Below, piece by piece: positions 1 to 11,116 of a stretch of DNA of 64,000 nucleotides (position 1 is its first letter; each line of letters opens with the position of its first letter). Made by a program: the position numbers and the translations under genes. Under the pieces are notes generated by a model that made no database searches, had not been told where the DNA came from, and saw only the letters and a list, made by a program, of their open reading frames with translations. This stretch comes from Trichaptum fuscoviolaceum (taxonomy: Eukaryota; Basidiomycota; Agaricomycetes; Hymenochaetales; Trichaptaceae): assembly GCA_910574455.1 (NCBI GenBank), contig CAJSYZ010000008.1, positions 2,606,707 to 2,670,706 of the forward strand, given 5' to 3'.

Positions 1-23
1 CTGTGGTCCTAACTAGTTCACAG

Positions 24-221
24 GGATGCGTGGAAGTCTGTCGAAGGCACAAGCACAGAAGAGGCAAAGAAGTTGTATGTAGAGAAATTATTGGAGGTTT
101 GTAGTACTGTCTATCGTCGCTTCAATCTCTTCCTAACACTCCAAATCCATGGCAGATTTTGGAAAAGGCTCCGGAAGAGTACTCAAAGCAGTACATCGAT
201 GACATCAAGGCAGCCGCTTGA
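24..221 (+). CDS. Acyl-CoA-binding protein, C-terminal part (gene enters from the left edge)
   Basis: Two exons are visible, 24-96 and 156-221, with a 59-nt GT-AG intron between them. The first exon is preceded by a branch-point-like CTAAC and a CAG acceptor at 21-23, so more exons lie outside the window. The translation has the ACBP hallmark DAWKSVEGTSTEEA, then a helix LYVEKLLE, then ILEKAPEEYSKQY and a short tail ending in AAA-stop. ACBP is a small cytosolic four-helix protein (about 90-100 residues) that binds long-chain acyl-CoA esters. The visible part covers the third and fourth helices. The acyl-CoA-contacting helix 2 is not in the window, so completeness cannot be judged. Confidence 0.85.
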
Positions 222-1087
222 ATTCACCAAAGGATTGAATTGTTCAAGGGTAGAAAGACTTTGAGTCGAACGTTTAGTTGTACCATAAGTGCCATGAAAG
301 CTTGATAATCAGTTGCTCTTCTCAAGGTCTATCGCAAAGCATGCGGTGACGGACATTTTCAACCACATTTTGGAGAGAAGGCATAGCGCATTAAGATGAG
401 AGCTTGCAGGGTGACTCTTCCGGCGACTACCGTATATGCATGGACCCTTCCTCCGCAACCTGTAATGGAAGACAATGCACGCCGTATTTAGATACGGGAT
501 ATATGCACTTATTGCGAACGCGGAACAACGTCGGCCTCCGGCGATGATCGAAGAACTCTATGTACTTGAGTGCACGACCGACAGCTGAAGCATGTACGCA
601 ACATAGAGACGCTGTGTGCAAGTAATTTGGAGTTTCCGCATATGCTCGGCATAAGTTCGCATACTATGACAAAGGAATGACAGTGTATGCCAGATGTTGG
701 GCAAGATAATTGCAACCGCTGAAATCGTAGATGATGAACGTCGCATATCACAGTGAGTATGGGCAATGAGCGTAGTGCGAAATCGACTGTTTGATCTCAG
801 GGAATGCCGAAAGGGCGAGTAATTTTTTTGTGCATCAGCAGGGTATATTAGTGACAAGAAATGAGGACATCTCGACAATCATACATAAATCGTAGGATAC
901 TCGTAAGTACATCAAGGCAGTCAGTCAGATATCAAGCAAAAGGGGATATTGAAATATGTCCATTACAGTCAGAACCATGCTTTCATGAGCAGATATAAAC
1001 ACATCACGAAATCGAAGAGAATAAGAATCAATACAACAAAACCACACAAAACACCAATGAGCGTACACAGAAGTAATTATTACAGAG
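222..1087. other. Intergenic region, no gene seen
   Basis: This stretch holds the 3' flanks of the ACBP gene and of the convergent kelch gene. Short open frames occur on both strands, but none shows a recognisable domain, a good start context or splice support. I see no RNA gene or repeat here. Confidence 0.6.
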
Positions 1088-4000
1088 TCATTTCGAGTTT
1101 GATGAAGTGCTTAGCCTGTGATCCGGGTTCGCAACGAAGAGTTCCGGGCGTTGGATTAGACCATACTTCACCGCGGTGCTATTCAGTTTAGGCCTATGCT
1201 CTGGGATGTCGACATTTATACCGTGAGATTTATGGCGTGTTCCAGCACGCTCCGGTTTCGTAGGAGAAGTAGGGCTCGTTAACTCCTGCGTCATGCGACG
1301 CTCATAATCTGCGACACGAGCTGCAACAGCGCCAGCCGAACGAGACCGTTTGCTTCGAGGACGATCTTGGGCGGAAGATCTCTGCACTTCAGAACTAATC
1401 ACGAATGTTGAAGATGTGCCAAATCTGGATGTCGGTAACAGAGAACCGGTCAGGAGTGGGGAAGGAAGAGTGGATAACTTTATATCGTCCGTCGGGGATT
1501 CGACCATCTGGAGGGGTTCATCGAATTTCAGAAGTATCCCATTCTCTAAAGGATCATGGGTCGTGGTCGCTTCAGATGGATGACGACTAGGATTTTCTAC
1601 AGTACCTGAGAAAGTGCCCGTTCCATCACTGTTAGCAGATACACTGGGAGTATAGTCGATCGATATGCCCGTAGCCTCACGCTGTGCAACATCCAGTCGG
1701 CCACCCAAACGTTCAAGTGCTTCGGAGTCGGCTGTCTGACTAGTCTTCAAACTTGTCATACTTCGCTCCCCAGACAACGAGTAGATGCCTTCTGATTTCA
1801 TCCACCGCCTTGATCCTAAGGTTGATGGTTGAGACTCAGAATTTGGTGCAGACGTCTCAGGAACGACCACCCTCCCCGAACTTCCACTGCCACTTCTTTC
1901 GTGTATAGCACTAAGTCGTCCCGGAGGAGGATTAGGATCACGGAATTCGAAATCTAATTTCACGCTGGGTTGACGCGTTTGTTCAAACACGGACTCCCTG
2001 AGCGACGCACGCTTTATACGCCCCCACCACGAGTCTGAGCGCTTCATCCCATGCGAAGGTGATGTGGCGGTATTGATTATCGATAATGTCCGAGGGCGTG
2101 GAATTGGAGATATTGATAACGCGCCTAAATTTTCGCGCGACTTCTTCGAAGTCGAGGAAGCTAGACCAGTGATGCTTATAGTAGATAGACTTGGTGAGGT
2201 ATTAGAGCTGCTCTTTGATGAATTGATCAACAGAGGTGGTAGTTGTGATGAATGAGATAAAGTCGATCGAGAGGAGGAAGCGATGTTCAAGGAATGGCTG
2301 TAAGGGTCTAAGAGTGTATGCCCGCCTCCTTCCCCACTGGCATATGGCAAGCTTCCAGAATCTGAAGGTACGCTGGAAAGGAATTGCGGTGCTTCCTGGT
2401 CTTTAAATGGATCCGAGTATCTTGAGTCACCAGAAGGCTCCTGTTTCCCGCTCTTCAGTCTTCTAGCCACAGGTAATTGAAGGGCATTGTCAGACGAAAC
2501 GAGTTCATTTGCGTTGTTCCGAAAATGCCTGTCTTGTTCATTATTATTTCCGAAGGGATCCAATGGAAGTTCGTCATCATCTGTCTTCTCTCCGAGTCTG
2601 TTGAATGCAGAAGATTGGCCGCTGCCGTCGGAAGTGACCCGTCTGATGCCAATGGTATTCCTCACTGCTGCTCCTACACTGCGGAGAGAATGCATAGAGC
2701 CCGAAAGCATCTCTCCCAGTGTCGGTCGTGAACTTTCACTGCCAAAGCGTCCATGGCCGGTCTCACGTATGCTGTACCAACTCTTGGAACTCCCACTGCC
2801 TACGCGCCTGACATTGCTGTTGAAGACGCCAGATGAATCTTCATGAGCGAACATGTCAATTCGACGTTGGTTTCCCTGAGGTTTTCGCCCCAGATAAAGA
2901 AAACTTCTTCCCTGAACTTGGTCTCCCATTCGACCTTTCTCCCCCTTGCCCAGACCTAACCAGGCTGCAGACCATCCGGCACCAGGAGGACCACGACGTA
3001 AGTTTGATGAAGGACTGTCGGTGTCATCTTCAGAGATCAATTTAAACTGTTGTCGAGACTGATTCTGTCGATGGAGAACCAGAACCAAGACCACAGCTCC
3101 TGAGGCTAACGCCAGGACTCCTAAGATGCTTCCTACAGTAATCGCAACGGTATCACTCTTCTTATGATCGCTGTCAGAAGAACCTCCGAAGCCTGACCCA
3201 TTTGACCCGCTGCCAGTGGTTTGCACTGGTCCAATTTCACTGGAAGAACTTCCAGAGCCCGGACCCACAGAGCTGTTGGGACTACTAGTACTGGATGGCG
3301 ATGTTAATGTAGTCTGCGAGGGAGTGGACTGTGGCGTAAAAGAGCCGACGATTGCATTTTGGGATAGGTCGAAAACAGAAAGGGAGACTGGAGCTCCGCC
3401 ATTTTGCGCATAGCCTTGAAAAGAAAGACCCATGTGTCTATGAGAATATTATGTTATTTGAAGGTGATAAACTCCTCACCGAAGCCGAAAACTACTTGGG
3501 ACCCGATTGATACAGCAAAGTGATCTCGTCTCTGACCTAAATCCGACAAGGTACTAATATTTATCCAGGTCATTGGATTTGACGACGTGTTTAACAGCCA
3601 CCCATCGCTGAGTGAGGACTGAAGTTCCGCATCGGCGCCGCCATGAATGAGAATGCTGTCTCCCTCAACCCATGTGCTCGCAAATGCGCGTCTAGCAGGC
3701 GGAACGCTAGCGTCCGAGACCTGAACGCTCGACCAGCTTAAGATACTTGACTGAGTATCGAGACTCCATATCGTAGTGAAAGGAACAAGCTCATTGGAGC
3801 TTTGAGAATACCCTCCAAGGACAAGGAGCCGGCCGTCCGTCAATAGGATAGATGTATGACCATAGATATCAGGAGGGCCATTGTCGGTGGGAAGTTGAGT
3901 GAAGGTATTCTCCAAAGGGTCGAACACATAGTGGTCAGAGTATCCCAGTCCGGATCCGTCATCCTTCTCCCCTCCTATTAGATAGACTTTCCCTGCACTT

Positions 4001-4574
4001 GTAGTGGTCGAATGGTGTATGCGACGACTAGGCTCGTTAGCCCAGCTCTCCGGTTCGAGGGTCCAGGTCGGGTTCGTAGTACTGCTTACATCCAGCAATA
4101 TTGCAGAGTTTTTCTGACTTGGGAGCACTACTGGAGAGTTTGGACCACCATCTCCACCAAAGAGTAGAAATTGTGTACTGTTGTAAGCCGAAAGTGAGTG
4201 CCAAGCAAGCGTAGGGCCTTGCGATGCTGCAGAAGCCTCCTGAGAACCTGAGATGTAGATCCATGGCGGTGAGCCAGGGTCAAAGCTTGAGGATAGGTCA
4301 AGGTAGAAGAAGTCATTAGAAGTGGGAGCCATGGAGTACGAGAAAGCGTTGAACTGGTCTGTCTTCCCACCATGCACGAATAGTTGGCTGTTCAACAGAG
4401 CCACTGCCTGGCCCCATCTGCTCAAAAGTAAGAATCATCTTCAAAGAAATGAGGAGATATCACGTACCTTGGTTCTGAGGTGAAGATAGCTGAACCGCAC
4501 GGGACTGAGAGAAGTAAAGAGAGTATCTGCCATGAATAGGAGGTAACAGTCAACCTGATTCGGTGATTCGTCAT
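1088..4574 (-). CDS. Kelch-repeat type I membrane protein with long cytoplasmic tail
   Basis: I model three exons: 4574-4468, 4417-3480 and 3414-1088 (3,372 nt, 1,123 residues). The introns are 50 and 65 nt. The second uses donor GTGAGG and a polypyrimidine-CAAG acceptor, which keeps the frame. The start at 4574 gives a signal peptide with core ILSLLLSVPCGSAIF; starting at the first kelch exon would lose it. Residues about 40-350 form kelch/galactose-oxidase-type beta-propeller blades (repeated GG with downstream W, such as LFVHGGK, LLFGGDG, LIGGEKD, VLGGYSQ, LIHGGAD). A Ser/Gly-rich linker follows, then one hydrophobic segment at about 437-460 and a basic stop-transfer LHRQNQSRQQ. The roughly 660-residue Ser/Pro-rich cytoplasmic tail is disordered and probably phosphorylated. 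Related fungal proteins are mostly uncharacterised; a role in cell-surface sensing or polarity is only inference. Confidence 0.85.
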
Positions 4575-4998
4575 TTGTACAAATCACTTGAAGTACAGAC
4601 TAGAGAAGCGATTGTTAGGCATGAAGGGAGATTTGAGGATCAAAGCATGGGTAGTAGCAATGAAGGAGGAGGAGTAGGCTGTACAGGATGCCTGTGGTGG
4701 ACCCGTCCTGAGCCAGTTCGTGCGCCAAATTCGAGGTTGAATTCAACATGCCTTTTCAAGTTTCCGATCATTACACTGCCACTGGCACAACTTGAAACCA
4801 TGACGCGCCGGCCACGCTAGATCAACGGACTTAATTTCTAAATTCCTAGGATTCGATCTAAATTGCCAAACTGTTCTCTATCAATGTCTACTACACATTT
4901 TCAGTTATACAATAGAAAAATAACGATACAGTCAAGTTATAAACACAACATCTAGCCCCAAAACAAACGAAACAAAATATTACAGGTCGATATCCAAT
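4575..4998. other. Intergenic, kelch-gene promoter and 3' flank of next gene
   Basis: About 420 bp lie between the kelch-gene start and the stop codon of the next minus-strand gene. No coding signal is convincing. An AT-rich stretch (about 4840-4980) adjoins the 3' end of the downstream gene and probably carries its polyadenylation region. Confidence 0.5.
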
Positions 4999-7900
4999 TT
5001 ATGTGCGTGAACGCCCTTTCTTCTTTCCGCTGTTAACAGAAGTTACATGTGATGTTTTCCTTTTCCCTCTGTTACTAGGCCGCTTTGGGAGATCCTCCGA
5101 ATCCTCGACGTCAGGTCGTTCGACATTGCGAGGCCCCATCACTACATGAGCTCCGCCTGCCCCTCCATGTGCGATAAAACCTTCATCTGTAGCCCGCGTA
5201 CCCACACCTGTGAGCGTCCCATTTTCGTCTTGTAAACCAACACCGAATATGTCTTCAACGAACTCGTGTTCATATTCGCTATAAGTAGAGTCTACACGAC
5301 GAAGTTCGGCGTCCAGCGTATCGCGCCGAAGCTCCACTGCCGTTGATGGCTTGTGGCCATCCCGGATGGACTTCCTACTAGACCGAGTAGCTTTCGATGA
5401 CAATCGCGTACCTTGTAACAGTCCTTGTCGATTCGAAAGATGCTCATTGGGTAACCCATCCTGGTGCACCGAGATTTCATTTGAAGACGCTCGAAAAGAA
5501 AGAGTAAGAGGGTCCTCTTCCTCTTCAGCCAATTCTTCGAAGAGATGTTGCGTAGGTTTAACCTTCGTCCTTGCGGGTGGGCGTGGCTTTTTGGGAGAGT
5601 CGACAGGCATAGGCGAAGAAGGGGGCCTAGACGCAAACACATCTCTTGATATCCGCAGAAAGGAGCTTTCGTCCTGAGATCTTGGAGCAGATTCCGATAT
5701 CGTCTGTTCAACGGCCATTATTCGCGGTCCATCTCGTGTCTGTGCCTCACGACGGTGAGTAGAGTCGTTCAGAATCGGATTTCGCCGACTCTTTTCTCTT
5801 CCTTGCACCTGGAAAGAATCAACACTGATGCTGCGACTTCGACTATGTGAATGTGATAATGGAGGCGTAGCTGGGGGCCGGTCCTCGAGGCTCGGCTCAT
5901 CGCCCTGTTCTGTGTCTGAACACAAAGAGGGCGTTGTTATGTCGGTACCAGACTTTGACATTGTAGATGTCCATTTTGATTGCGATAGTGTAGAATCTGT
6001 GACGCTGGAGGACGAGTTATTCGAATCGACGCCCGTTCCACCAGAGATGGGGAATCTTGAGGCGGTCGATGAAGTAACCACAGAAAGTTCGGTACCCAGA
6101 GTCGGTGGGGCATCCACTGTCTCGGAACCATTTGACGAGGTATCAAGTATTCTGCGTTTGTTCGCTGATAAAGTGAAAGTAATCAGTGACTATATTTCGT
6201 ACACATTTGAAACGAAAAAAACGAACACAAAAACGTTGGGGTATTCCTGCCGGCATCAAAATCCCTCTTTCTTTTCAGGTCAGAAGAACTTCCCGTTCCT
6301 TTATCTGGGATAAGGGTGTCTCCGATAGAATAGCTCCGGTTCCTTGATGAAGGAACTGTGAAAGAGATTTCTGACGCCTTGAATGGAAGGGCTTCACTCC
6401 TATTGCCCACTTCCCCACCTACTTCTCTAACTCTCATAGCTGGAGGAGGCCTCTGTACCTTATATGGATGTGCAGCCGAGTCTAAGGATGTATTCATCTG
6501 GCCAGAACTTCCCACTTTTCGTAGTCTGTGTGTCATCATCTCCTTGAGAAAGTCTGCCATCTTGTCTGCACCGATGTTGATAGTTGGTTGTCCCTTGCGC
6601 TTCACAGACGGTGCTGCATAAGCAGGATTTATGGCGGCCTCCGAAGGGACAGCCGTTGGCCTAAGGGAAGCCCGAGCACTGGCAAAAAGGCCACCTGGTT
6701 GTGGTTGATTGGATGGAATCCGAGCAGAAGATCCGGTGGCTGGTATAGGTGGAGGGGGAGGTGGTGGAGGAGGAAGAAAGAGTTGTTGAGAGGTAGAGGA
6801 TTTTCTAGCCAGCTGACCAGACAATGATCAGTTTTGAACTATCTGTGTAATTTACTACTTACCTCTTCCCGGAGTTTCTTCACCTCTTCTTCGAGGGTCT
6901 TTATTCTTTCCTTATCTCTCTTTCGCTCATCTTCATCGTCTTGACCTTTTTCCTGTTCAATCGCATTTCGCAGTTCCCTTTCTTTCCCTCTTACCCTAGT
7001 TTCGTAGGTGGCTTCCGCGAGAGTAATATGCTGCTCATCCTCAGGACTTGGGTAGTAGTTTCTGTATTCAGTAGGGTTGATTTCTCGTTCTTTCCCCTTT
7101 CCTCCGATAGTCTGCAACCTGACGTCTCCGTTTGCGGTCTTTCCCGGAGACCTAGGAAGCATGAGAGACACGCGTGACGGATCGTCGTCTGAAAAGTGGC
7201 GAGCAGTGTGTAGAAATTCGCTATGTTTACTTGTAATGTTGCCAGCTGTATGAGGAGAAGTTAGCGTGGGTCGTGGCCGAGAGGGTCCTGCTTCACAATC
7301 TGTCGGTTGAGATGTAGAGTGTCGAACAGTGGGAGGGCTCTCAGTTTCAAGCGCAAAACGAACCACCCTACTCCTCTCCCTGTCCGCTTCGGGAGATGGC
7401 TCTAAAGAAGAAGACCGTTGATACAACGCGCCTGGCATAGTAACAGATGCGTGTCGTCTGGAAAGGCGAGGTGGAAGAGGTCGGGGCGACGGAGTTCTGT
7501 AACCTTCAGATCCCGAGAGTTCCTCTACTCGCGTAAACGCAGACTGGCAGATTAGTTTTAAGTACTTGAGTCCATGAATGTAAACGCTCGCCTTCTGTGT
7601 GCTCTTCCTGAGATCTTCTGAGCGGCCGATAACGCGTTGAGAGTGAAATTGTCTCCTCATCCTCATGACCTATTCGTGGTTGACAGTTGCTGCTAACCGG
7701 AGGGGAAGAATCCTTCAATCCACCAACCCCAGCGCGATTATGACTGTATAGATTGCTGGTTACTTCCCTCTCTTTCCTGCCACCAGGATATTTTGAACAT
7801 GATTTCGGCTCCTCGGATACATTCTCTTCGTCTTCACTGAATTCTTCGTCGTCGTCGTCGAGTTCCTAGATTGAATTGTCGCGTCAAAACGAAAGTAAAT

Positions 7901-8045
7901 CAACCATATCTCACAAGTACCGCACCTCTTCAACGCTTTTACCCGCCGCAGAGCTGACAAATGATTTTACTTCGCGCGAAACAAAGCTGAACACGCTCGA
8001 TAAGAGCCCCGTCGGCGCGTCGGGGGCAGTTGTGGTGGGCGGCAT
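4999..8045 (-). CDS. Disordered polyproline/coiled-coil protein with a WH2-like motif
   Basis: Five exons join in phase: 8045-7926, 7865-7586, 7524-6863, 6812-6227 and 6164-4999 (2,814 nt, 937 residues). Introns are 60, 61, 50 and 62 nt. The N-terminus is a short amphipathic helix (GLLSSVFSFVSREVKSFVSS). An acidic run, a Ser/Pro-rich region and a charged coiled coil (about residues 310-355, ERIKTLEEEVKKLREEV) follow. Just after the fourth exon starts there is a run of nine prolines. About 70 residues later comes ADKMADFLKEMMTHRLRKVG, which fits an actin-binding WH2 pattern (amphipathic helix plus LRKV for the usual LKKT/V). The last third is Ser/Arg-rich and ends in a basic KKKGRSRT. I recognise no named orthologue. 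Actin binding is an inference from motif order, and the basic tail could equally be nuclear. Confidence 0.75.
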
Positions 8046-8220
8046 GGGTGGCTGAATATAAGATGTTCGACGCGCGACGCTTGTTTCGCGCGATCTGAGC
8101 GCCCGGCCGGGACAACGCCGCGCCTCTGCTTAACCCGGTTCACGATGCGATTTCATTGGGGACAACTTCTTCCTTATCACTCATCTTAGACCTATATTAT
8201 ACTCTAACTAAAGGCTCATA
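8046..8220. promoter_or_regulatory. Divergent promoter with TTTCGCGCG motifs
   Basis: The 175-bp gap separates two divergent start codons. A TTTCGCGCG element (about 8090-8098) matches the E2F/MBF-type core TTTSGCGC, and its mirror GCGCGAAA sits at about 7974-7982 just inside the minus-strand gene. A shared regulatory role is inference. Confidence 0.4.
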
Positions 8221-9306
8221 ATGGAATCTGTCCCCGATGGGACATTTGGCATGCCTGTTGAAACTCTGCGTAACCTGACTCCGTATTCTCAATCTATTGT
8301 GGTGCGCTTGTTGAATCATAAGCCAGAAGCTTTTAACTTGTGTGTGATTCCTCTTATCCTCTCCAAGGCTAGATTGGAGCTAACACACACTTTAGATCAC
8401 GGTATCCAACCGCGAAGCTTGCGGCTGTCCTTGTCTTGTTGTACGAGAAGGACGACCACATTCAAGTTTTACTTACGACCCGTTCTAAGTCGCTGCGATC
8501 TCATCCAGGTCAAACAGCATTACCTGGCGGTAAATCCGATGAAACTGACTCGAACATAGTCGAGACTGCGGTAAGTAAGCTGCCAGTTGTCTGCTTTGAA
8601 GAACTCATACTATCCTTGCAGAATTCAGTATCGAGAGGCTTATGAAGAAGTTGGGTTGCCTCGAGACTCACAGCATGTACATGCTTTGTGTTTTCTCCGG
8701 CCCTTCTTATCTCTTTATGGGCTCGTTGTCACACCAGTTGTCGCTTTCTTGACGGACTTGGGTCCTCTGAAGAACTTGACGCCGTGTGAAGGCGAAGTGG
8801 ATGCCATATTTCAGCACCCACTGGAAGCTCTGCTGGATCCGAAACTCTCAAGTGCTCTGTCTCTAGTGCCAAAAGGAAGCGAAAATTGGCCATATGAAGA
8901 TGACTTCCATGTAATGATCTTATCGTTGTGGTTTATCACCGGCTGAAGTTAGTCTCTTCAGAATACGACCGATGTCCAATGGCTGAGCGAAACGTACTAC
9001 CGCATGCACCGTTTCCGGTCAACAGCATCACCCATCAAGGGGCTCACTTCTGACATCCTAGTAAGCAAACAACAAATTATGTATTATTAAATACATGTAT
9101 GCGAATGATAACCCTACGGCTAGATTTTGACAGCGGAACTGGCTTTCGGCCGTGAACCTGTCTACGATCGGTGGGCTAAAGGACAACTCGATACATTCGA
9201 AGATATCGCCCGGTTGTTGGATGAACTAGAGCATAAGCGGCGAAATGCACTTGGAATTGGGCAAGGGAGTCAGCACGCTCCTCGTGAGCACTTGCCATCC
9301 GTTTGA
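8221..9306 (+). CDS. PCD1-like: Nudix hydrolase, CoA diphosphatase type (Pcd1/NUDT7-like)
   Basis: Five exons (8221-8339, 8396-8570, 8629-8910, 8962-9060, 9124-9306) give 858 nt, 285 residues. The Nudix box spans the second and third exons (residues about 84-107) as GGKSDE-x7-AYREAYEEVGL, with all catalytic glutamates present. The preceding SHPGQTALPGG is typical of the CoA pyrophosphatase subgroup (UPF0035 signature), which splits CoA or acyl-CoA into 3',5'-ADP and phosphopantetheine, in yeast and mammals in the peroxisome. The C-terminus (LPSV) is not a clear PTS1 signal, so location is open. The acceptor at 8628 was chosen over one 7 nt upstream because it restores the Nudix box. Confidence 0.88.
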
Positions 9307-9540
9307 AGCAAGGATATAGTAATCGATACCTTATCAATATTCGTAGTCTTGTCCTAGTTTTTGTGACTTACCGATGTCAGTGCTGAGTGTAGGTTTATGC
9401 CTTCAAAGTCGCAATCCTATAGGCAGTTGAAACGTGCGTAAGATTATAAACTTGCGTGAAGTAATAATTATGCGAGACAGGCGTGCAAGATGTGCCAAAT
9501 ATCATGGCGTTTTTTTTTACGAATGCGTTCGCGACAAAGC

Positions 9541-10706
9541 TCACTTCCTTCCTTTTCGCTTCTTGCCTTCCGTACCGCTCGTCTCCCCTCCGCTCACTTC
9601 ATCGCCACTTGTGTTGCCTGCCCTCTTCTTGCCGCCTCGTGGTTTAAGATGGTGCTCCGGAATCCATTCCTCTTCATAACCGCCAGCGCCAGAAGCAGTC
9701 ACTGAACCGACAGGCGCGCTGATAGCTTGCTTTCCTCCACTTGCAGTAACCGGCTTGCGAGTCTTCTTGGCCTTTGGGAAGAAGGTTATGAAAGCGAAGT
9801 ACCCAAGGCCGCCGAGAAAGGCCGCCGTGATCAAGTATGTAGAGATCCTACTCAGCAGGATAAGTAGCTACGGACAGTGGACGGAACTCGAAGACGTACA
9901 CTTGATAGTCAAATATCGAAACCTCCGGCTCAACAACAGTGATTACGTTGTCATATGCTGTTACACGATATATTTTGTCCTGTAACACAGCGATGAGATT
10001 GAATGCATCAAAGGAGGAGCAAACACAAATAACGTACGCCGACCAAATGGGTCAACCATATGTTGAGACGAATGTCTCCCGGCTACGCAGGTGTTTAGTC
10101 GAAACTCTCATATTTGTAACAATTGTCAACGACATACCGCAAACCTATGATCACTCAGTTATACACTTTACTTAGAATAAAGTAAGAAACTTACTCGCTG
10201 TGGAATGAGTAAGGGACCTGGACCTGAGATCCAGCGTAAAGACGAAGACCATAGGGAATTGTGGTCGCCTATCGATCCATTAGCAGAAAGCAATAATGAC
10301 TAATTCAGTAAACTTACATTCTTGATTAGTTGATCAGTCTGTACATCGAAGAAAGCACCTGCTGCGGCAAGGAGCGTGATGTTGAGCTCGGAATTGTTCT
10401 CAACGAACAAATTAAGATTATTTCGTTCTCCGTTCACAATCTCTGCAAGAACATTAGAGACTGAGAGTCCGTTCTTGATCACATCATCACTAACGACCAA
10501 AAGGATTATCCTCCGGGAACTGGGCAATCACAGATATGTCTGGGTCGCTTTCAATGGCATCGTCTGCTACTTGGACTTCCACTAAATGACAGATCTTAGC
10601 TCAAGATTTGCACTGAATAGAAGATGCTGTGATGCATACCTGCTCTGACAAGACAAGCAAAAGCTGTGAAAGCGAGCCCAGCAAGACTAGCGGAGTGGAT
10701 ACGCAT
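9541..10706 (-). CDS. TRAP-alpha / Irc22-like ER membrane protein
   Basis: I find eight exons: 10706-10640, 10581-10498, 10442-10318, 10268-10195, a 7-nt exon 10144-10138, 10082-10038, about 9979-9888, and about 9847-9541 (801 nt, 266 residues). The last intron is uncertain: an in-phase alternative ends exon 7 at 9902 and restarts at 9867. Residues 1-22 are a signal peptide (LAGLAFTAFACLVRA). The lumenal domain shows the TRAP-alpha pattern: EIVNGERNNLNLFVENNS, FDVQTDQLIKN, VPYSFHSEF-APGDIRLNIWL, AYDNVITVVEPEVSIFD. One transmembrane helix (LITAAFLGGLGYFAFITFF) and a basic Lys/Gly-rich cytosolic tail follow. In animals this family belongs to the Sec61-associated translocon complex; fungal members (Irc22) are poorly studied. 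Confidence 0.82.
10138..10144 (-). other. Seven-nucleotide micro-exon of the TRAP-alpha-like gene
   Basis: GTTTGCG at 10144-10138 is flanked by a CATAG acceptor and a GTATGT donor. It takes the frame from phase 2 to phase 0 and yields HSEF-A-PGDIRLNIWL, which fits the family. Direct joining of the neighbouring exons breaks the frame. Confidence 0.7.
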
Positions 10707-11116
10707 CTTCCTAACAGTGAATTCGCGCAAAGCACAGGACAAGGAGACCAGCGGAAAGTCCTCTAGCGCCACGTCTACGGTATTGTTACGTCTATTTGTG
10801 CTGTATTTGATTCAAAGGCTTTTCACAAGCAGAGACAAGCGAAGTCACGGTCAAAGCACTGGCAGCTGAGCACGTGCGCGGCTACTAGTTGAAGTTGAAC
10901 GGGAGCTGACACGGAAGGCAGTTCCTTTCCGCGCGCTATGTATCTCGATGTGAGTCAGGTATTTAAGCATGCGATACCGACCATGGGCAATAAGAAGGCC
11001 TGCTTGCGTGCTTGACTCGCTATAAAGTCCTCGTTCTAACGTACTTGCAACACGGAACTGGTAGTAACATCTCCTACGGTGAGCTTGCAGTTGCTAGTCA
11101 TAATTTGCAGAAGAAG
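10707..11116. promoter_or_regulatory. Divergent intergenic region
   Basis: About 410 bp lie between the TRAP-alpha-like gene (-) and the aminotransferase-like gene (+). An open frame extends upstream of 11117 back to about 11012, but it has no ATG, so 11117 was kept as the start. No other feature is seen. Confidence 0.4.

Noticed and set aside
3438..3472. 35-nt intron in the kelch gene
   Set aside because: It is in phase, but the overlapping 65-nt intron with donor GTGAGG and a pyrimidine-rich acceptor is far more typical.
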